NCBI GenBank assembly: GCA_050955045.1
Contig: JBPBQV010000001.1
Coordinates: 372,001-436,000, forward strand
DNA from: Mucilaginibacter_A sp050955045
Lineage (GTDB): Bacteria; Bacteroidota; Bacteroidia; Sphingobacteriales; Sphingobacteriaceae
DNA length: 64,000 bases
Direction: 5' to 3'
Shown here: in pieces, positions 59,951-64,000 of the stretch
How positions within the stretch are numbered: the first letter of the stretch is position 1
Layout of the letters: the number at the start of each line of letters is the position of its first letter
Program-made: the position numbers and the translations under genes
Notes under the pieces: model-generated
What the model was told of the DNA's origin: nothing
What the model saw: only the letters and a program-made list of their open reading frames with translations
Database searches by the model: none

Positions 59951-61765
59951 TTAGTTCATTTTGAAAGGTAGATACCAGTTTGCAGGATTCAAAAGTTTTG
60001 TTCTTACAGCGGCTGCTTCTGGAACGTTATCTCTAAGCAATTTCTGATAAACTTTTTCTGCCAGAAATGCTGGATCATTACGGCGGCGTGCAATGCGCAT
60101 TAAATCCGGCCAGCGTTGGCCTTCGTAAGCCAATTCTAAACCAGCTTCATCAATTATTGCATTTTCCATACCTAATTGGTTTGTCATTAAACCCGGATCT
60201 AATTGGTTTAAATTTGCGCGGGTACGTGTACCAACTTGTTGTAGCCACGGTGCGCGATAGGTTGGTGCGTTACCTGTCCGGGCATCAAAATCATAGGGCG
60301 CAGGAAGAAATGTTTGCATAATATTGGTAACATCCGTTGGTAGATTGCTGGGCACAGTAGAAGTGGCTACCGTAACTGGTGTAGGAAACAAGCCATTGTA
60401 AACTGTTTGTATGCCAACATTTGTAAAAGCGTAAGCTAATTTTGTTTGATTATCGCGGTTAGCTGCTTCGGCATAACGAAGGTTTAAGGTTGCTGCACGA
60501 TACAAAAACCAACGTCCGTTTTTTTGCAAAGTATTTGTAGGGATTAAGCTGGTTGGATCGAGGTAATTGTACAGATACTTTACAATTACAGGCTGGCCGT
60601 TAATGTTTTGTACAGTAAACCTTCCGCGTTGATCGTAAGGAAAACCGTTAGTCTGTGTTTGAGCATTCCAGTTGTCTAAAGCAGTTTGAGAAGGTTTAAC
60701 CAGATAATTACCGCCCTGATTAGAAAACAGATCGATAAATGGATTTGCAGGACTAAAATTTTGATCAAAAAACATAGTCCAAATCCACTCAGAATTAAAT
60801 AAAACATCTTGAGTTCGGGCAAAAATTGAACGCCAACCCTGATTGTTGTTATTTATTAAAGCATTAATGTCCTGCTCGCGGTATCTTACATATCCAACAT
60901 TTAAATCGTTATTTGTTGCAACCTGTGCAAAAGGGATTTTGTATTGAATATAGTATAAGCTATTCGCAGCACCAAGTCTTGTTCCCGTTTCCAGTACATA
61001 TCTATAAGCTGTTGCGGCTTGAGTATAATTACCTTTCCACAAATACAAATCGCCCAACAGGCAGTATTTATTGATGAAGAAGTTCTGCGTATTGTAGCCA
61101 TCCACAGTTGTAATGGGCGACGCATTATTACCTGTACCGTTTATAGTTGTGCTGTACACATCCATATATGGCAACGCAGTCATAGTTGTAATCAATTTAT
61201 CAATTAACTGATCAAAAGTTAAACGTGGATATTTAGTTGCATCCTGCAAATCAGTAACGTTAGACAGTGCATCGGTAACATAAGGTATTGTACCGAAGTG
61301 GATGCCTAATTGTAAATATAACCAGGTGCGTACTGCTGCAATATCAGAATACCGTTGCGCATAATCAGCCGATGTCATTCTTTTATCCTTCACCATTAAA
61401 TCAAAATTTTTCAACGCATCATTACAATTTAAAATGATCTCATAAAACGGGCGTGGATTTGCATATGGATTATCTGCTGTAGTGTTATGTACGTTGATTT
61501 CGCGCAAATATTGATCTGCATTTGTGGTTACATCCATTAAATCTGCACGTAACTCATTTAATACTACATATTGTTTAGCTATGCCCAGCAACTTGCCGTA
61601 AATCCCTGTTACTACTGCGTTTGCGTCATATACATTACGATAATTTTGCGACACATCCACCTGGCTTTGAGGTGCCAGATCGAACGTTTTTTTACAGGAA
61701 AAAGTTAAGGTAAGAAAAGTTATTAGTGATGTTAGCTTAAATAACCTATGTATGTTTTTGCTCAT
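59951..61765 (-). CDS. SusD/RagB-like nutrient-binding lipoprotein
   Basis: A 604-residue outer-membrane lipoprotein of the SusD/RagB family: signal peptide with lipobox TFSC and Cys near residue 23, TPR-like helical core (RTWLYLQLGIHFGTIPYV, LWKGNYTQAATAYRYVLETG), and the C-terminal SusD end LELAYEGQRWPDLMRIARRRNDP followed by LLNPANWYLPFKMN. It caps the SusC channel and binds the glycan or other nutrient. It lies 29 bases downstream of the susC gene. The dispersed word is absent from both genes, unlike most of the window. Confidence 0.93.
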   Translation of the reverse strand: MSKNIHRLFKLTSLITFLTLTFSCKKTFDLAPQSQVDVSQNYRNVYDANAVVTGIYGKLLGIAKQYVVLNELRADLMDVTTNADQYLREINVHNTTADNPYANPRPFYEIILNCNDALKNFDLMVKDKRMTSADYAQRYSDIAAVRTWLYLQLGIHFGTIPYVTDALSNVTDLQDATKYPRLTFDQLIDKLITTMTALPYMDVYSTTINGTGNNASPITTVDGYNTQNFFINKYCLLGDLYLWKGNYTQAATAYRYVLETGTRLGAANSLYYIQYKIPFAQVATNNDLNVGYVRYREQDINALINNNNQGWRSIFARTQDVLFNSEWIWTMFFDQNFSPANPFIDLFSNQGGNYLVKPSQTALDNWNAQTQTNGFPYDQRGRFTVQNINGQPVIVKYLYNYLDPTSLIPTNTLQKNGRWFLYRAATLNLRYAEAANRDNQTKLAYAFTNVGIQTVYNGLFPTPVTVATSTVPSNLPTDVTNIMQTFLPAPYDFDARTGNAPTYRAPWLQQVGTRTRANLNQLDPGLMTNQLGMENAIIDEAGLELAYEGQRWPDLMRIARRRNDPAFLAEKVYQKLLRDNVPEAAAVRTKLLNPANWYLPFKMN

Positions 61766-61794
61766 AATAATTCTATAAGTTGTATTTGTAAATA

Positions 61795-64000
61795 TTATAA
61801 TCCAATTCTTACACCTAATTGTACCGTTTTGTAAATAGGCTCATAACCGTTGTTTATACCCTGTGTAAATACACTTTCGGTAGCACTAGATTCAGGATTA
61901 TAACCCAAGTATTTAGTTATTGTAAATAGGTTGTTAGCGGTTAGGTAAACCCTTACAGACCTTAAAAACTTATTTTTTACAGGAACATTGTAAGTTAAAG
62001 AAACCGTTCTCAGGCGTAAATAAGAACCATCTTCTATCCAACGGTCAGAAAAACGGGAGTTACCCATTGGATCGCCAAAAGTTGCTTTCGGAATATCTGT
62101 TATTTGACCGTCAGCTCTCCAGCGGTTTAATACAGCCAGCGTTTGGTTATAATAGCCTTGCTGACCTTCTAAAACTGCACGCGTGTAATTATAAACATCA
62201 TTACCTTTACTAAATGTGAACAAACCATCCAGCGTAAAGCGATTATAAGTAATTTTTGTGTTGAAACCACCCACAAAATCTGGGTTTGGATTACCAATCA
62301 CCTGCCTGTCTTTATCATCAATAACTTTGTCGCCATTTAAATCTGCAAAACGTACATCGCCTGCTTTAAATGGCACCAAAGTACCATTTGGCATACGCTG
62401 CTGATAACCATCTGCAGAAGCAGCTGCATCAGTAGCATATACACCACGTGTTTTGTAGCCGTAAAACAAGTTAGCCGGTTGTCCTTGTGCTGTTAATATA
62501 GTAGCACCTCCATAGGTAGTTAACAGCTGGTCATTAGGTATTTCTGTTATTTTATTACGATACGCAGCAATATTAAAACCTAAATCTATTTTAAAATTTT
62601 GTTGGTTCAGTAGGCGCGCATTTGCTGCTATTTCCAAACCTTTTGTTCTCATGCCACCATTATTGGTTAAGGCATAAGATAAGCCCGATGCTGTTGTTGT
62701 AGGTTCATAAACTAACATTTTATCAGTTGTATTTTGATAAGCATCAATACTTAACGATAAACGTTCATTTAAAAACGAAGCATCTAAACCAATATCAATC
62801 TTCTTATTTAGCTCCCATTGCAGTTGCGGGTTTCCAATATTGCCTCTTACCAAACCCTCTGTTCCCAATAAGTTTTGAGATACATAATATTGCCGAGCTG
62901 CATAATTGCCTATATCATCATTGGCAGTATAACCAAAACTTCCCCTTAATTTCAATAACTCTACAAAGTTAAGTTTGGACATAAATTTTTCTGAGGAAAT
63001 GAGCCAGCCTGCCGATATTGATGGCAACACAGCTAATTTATTTCCATTTACGGTTAATGCGCCCGGCACTTCTTTTCCAAAGCGAGATGAACCATCCACT
63101 GCCATGTTATAAGAAAACAAATATTTGCCCAGCAACTGATAATCTACACCTAAATACGTATTTAACCAGTTCCATGTCCCAATATCTCCTCCGGTAGTAC
63201 GAAGTGCATTTACACCTGTTCCAACACTAATTAATTGGTCGGTGGCAGAGTTATAACCTAAAGAATAATTATCCTGACTGGTACTGCTGTTGTACCGAAA
63301 ACCCAAATTAGCCGATAAGTGATGTATGCGGTTAAAAGTTTTATCATAGGATAAACGTGTATCGTTATAAATACTATATAAACGCTGTACCTGGCTACCA
63401 AGCCTGCTATCACCAATGGCATTGCTTAAAGTATCGTTGACTACACCGGCTCTGGGTATAAAAGTATTTTCACGGACTTTATCGGAAGTAACACCAACTG
63501 TTGTTTGCAGATTCAGGTATTTGTTAAACTGATATTTAAAATTAATCACACCAAAAAAACGATAACTTTTATTGGTTTCCTGAGCAGTATTAATTAAGGC
63601 AACAGGATTGCTTACATTGAAAATATCTACATCACTTATGTTTGGAGATTGTATGCCCTGACTATTAATATCGTGTATAGCTACTAAGGGAGATTTAATC
63701 TGACTAACTAAAATTGGATTTGTTTTAGGATTTGCTCCCTGATCCCGCAAGTTTTGCTGTGAATAAGTAAAAGACAAACCGGCACTTGCAGTAAACTTTT
63801 TGGTTAAGTTTAGATCAGCATTAAAACGAGTATTGTATCTGGTTAAATCAGTTTGATCCGTGATTCCGCCATTGCCTGAAGATCCTAGAGAAAGGGCATA
63901 TTTTGCAATTTCATCGCCACCGCTAACCTTTAAATAATAGTTGGTGTTGTAACTGTTTTTAAGCACCTGTTTTTGCCAGTCGGTATTATTATGATATTGT
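61795..64000 (-). CDS. SusC/RagA-like TonB-dependent receptor, 5' end outside window
   Basis: The C-terminal 735 or so residues of a SusC-type outer-membrane receptor that imports nutrients with its SusD partner. The frame is open to the window edge and continues upstream as QYHNNTDWQKQVLKNSYNTNYYLKVSGG, so the GTG at 63966 is internal. Visible blocks are GSSGNGGITDQTDLTRYNTR, AGWLISSEKFMSKLNFVELLKLRGSFGYT, and the SusC-like ending VYLTANNLFTITKYLGYNPES through VQLGVRIGL. The signal peptide, carboxypeptidase-like domain and plug lie outside the window. Confidence 0.93.
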   Translation of the reverse strand, partial: QYHNNTDWQKQVLKNSYNTNYYLKVSGGDEIAKYALSLGSSGNGGITDQTDLTRYNTRFNADLNLTKKFTASAGLSFTYSQQNLRDQGANPKTNPILVSQIKSPLVAIHDINSQGIQSPNISDVDIFNVSNPVALINTAQETNKSYRFFGVINFKYQFNKYLNLQTTVGVTSDKVRENTFIPRAGVVNDTLSNAIGDSRLGSQVQRLYSIYNDTRLSYDKTFNRIHHLSANLGFRYNSSTSQDNYSLGYNSATDQLISVGTGVNALRTTGGDIGTWNWLNTYLGVDYQLLGKYLFSYNMAVDGSSRFGKEVPGALTVNGNKLAVLPSISAGWLISSEKFMSKLNFVELLKLRGSFGYTANDDIGNYAARQYYVSQNLLGTEGLVRGNIGNPQLQWELNKKIDIGLDASFLNERLSLSIDAYQNTTDKMLVYEPTTTASGLSYALTNNGGMRTKGLEIAANARLLNQQNFKIDLGFNIAAYRNKITEIPNDQLLTTYGGATILTAQGQPANLFYGYKTRGVYATDAAASADGYQQRMPNGTLVPFKAGDVRFADLNGDKVIDDKDRQVIGNPNPDFVGGFNTKITYNRFTLDGLFTFSKGNDVYNYTRAVLEGQQGYYNQTLAVLNRWRADGQITDIPKATFGDPMGNSRFSDRWIEDGSYLRLRTVSLTYNVPVKNKFLRSVRVYLTANNLFTITKYLGYNPESSATESVFTQGINNGYEPIYKTVQLGVRIGL

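Noticed and set aside
1..64000. tRNA, rRNA, riboswitch or prophage genes
   Set aside because: I looked in the gaps on both strands and found no cloverleaf, conserved riboswitch core, integrase or phage structural gene that I could support.

Overview
The window reads as chromosomal DNA of a low-GC Bacteroidota (roughly Sphingobacteriales/Cytophagales; I cannot fix the genus). The reasons are a SusC/SusD pair, the long bacteroidete form of IspG, a HemC-HemD fusion, a MoxR/DUF58/BatA cluster, weak Shine-Dalgarno sites, and several promoters carrying the bacteroidete -7 box TAnnTTTG. It is almost wholly protein coding. I see no tRNA, rRNA, CRISPR array, phage or transposase.

Layout. 1-5 kb: the 3' part of a polyprenyl synthase gene, then a minus-strand unit recJ-lptB-GH3. 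5-12 kb: a metallo-hydrolase, a lone receiver protein, glycine decarboxylase gcvP, pdxJ with an overlapping aquaporin gene, and an outer-membrane barrel. 12-18 kb: a zinc metallopeptidase, then nrnA, two FKBP prolyl isomerases, a TatD nuclease and an asparaginase, all on the minus strand. 18-22.8 kb, plus strand: ndk, a two-gene unit of unknown function with histidine-rich motifs, and an MFS transporter. 22.8-32.3 kb: a heme block on the minus strand, hemA, hemCD, hemB, hemL, a histidine kinase and response regulator, a TPR protein, hemE and hemJ. 32-37 kb: a DoxX-like protein, pyruvate oxidase, a Uma2 remnant and three tandem TonB-like proteins. 37-40.5 kb: ispG and a GAF histidine kinase. 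40.6-52.1 kb: DUF4159, MoxR, DUF58, BatA, two large membrane proteins, TldD and TldE. 52-59.8 kb: an amidase, a HigA-like fragment, an SDR/gluconate-dehydrogenase/GMC/GH1 sugar cluster and an intradiol dioxygenase. 59.9-64 kb: susD and the 3' part of susC.

The most striking feature is not a gene. A short non-palindromic word, GRTAAAAGAAGYATT, with a sister form GRTAAAAACAGYAT, occurs about 49 times by my reading, on both strands, in intergenic gaps and inside genes in several reading frames. Many copies sit within a few bases of a stop codon. Three neighbouring pairs form inverted repeats that look like terminators. This distribution resembles DNA uptake sequences or Chi/KOPS-type words, and I know of no such element described for this group. 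Other dispersed repeats (a TGTCATY family, a GC-rich unit and a GAGGTNN unit) lie close to copies of the word, and one appears to have entered ispG in frame.
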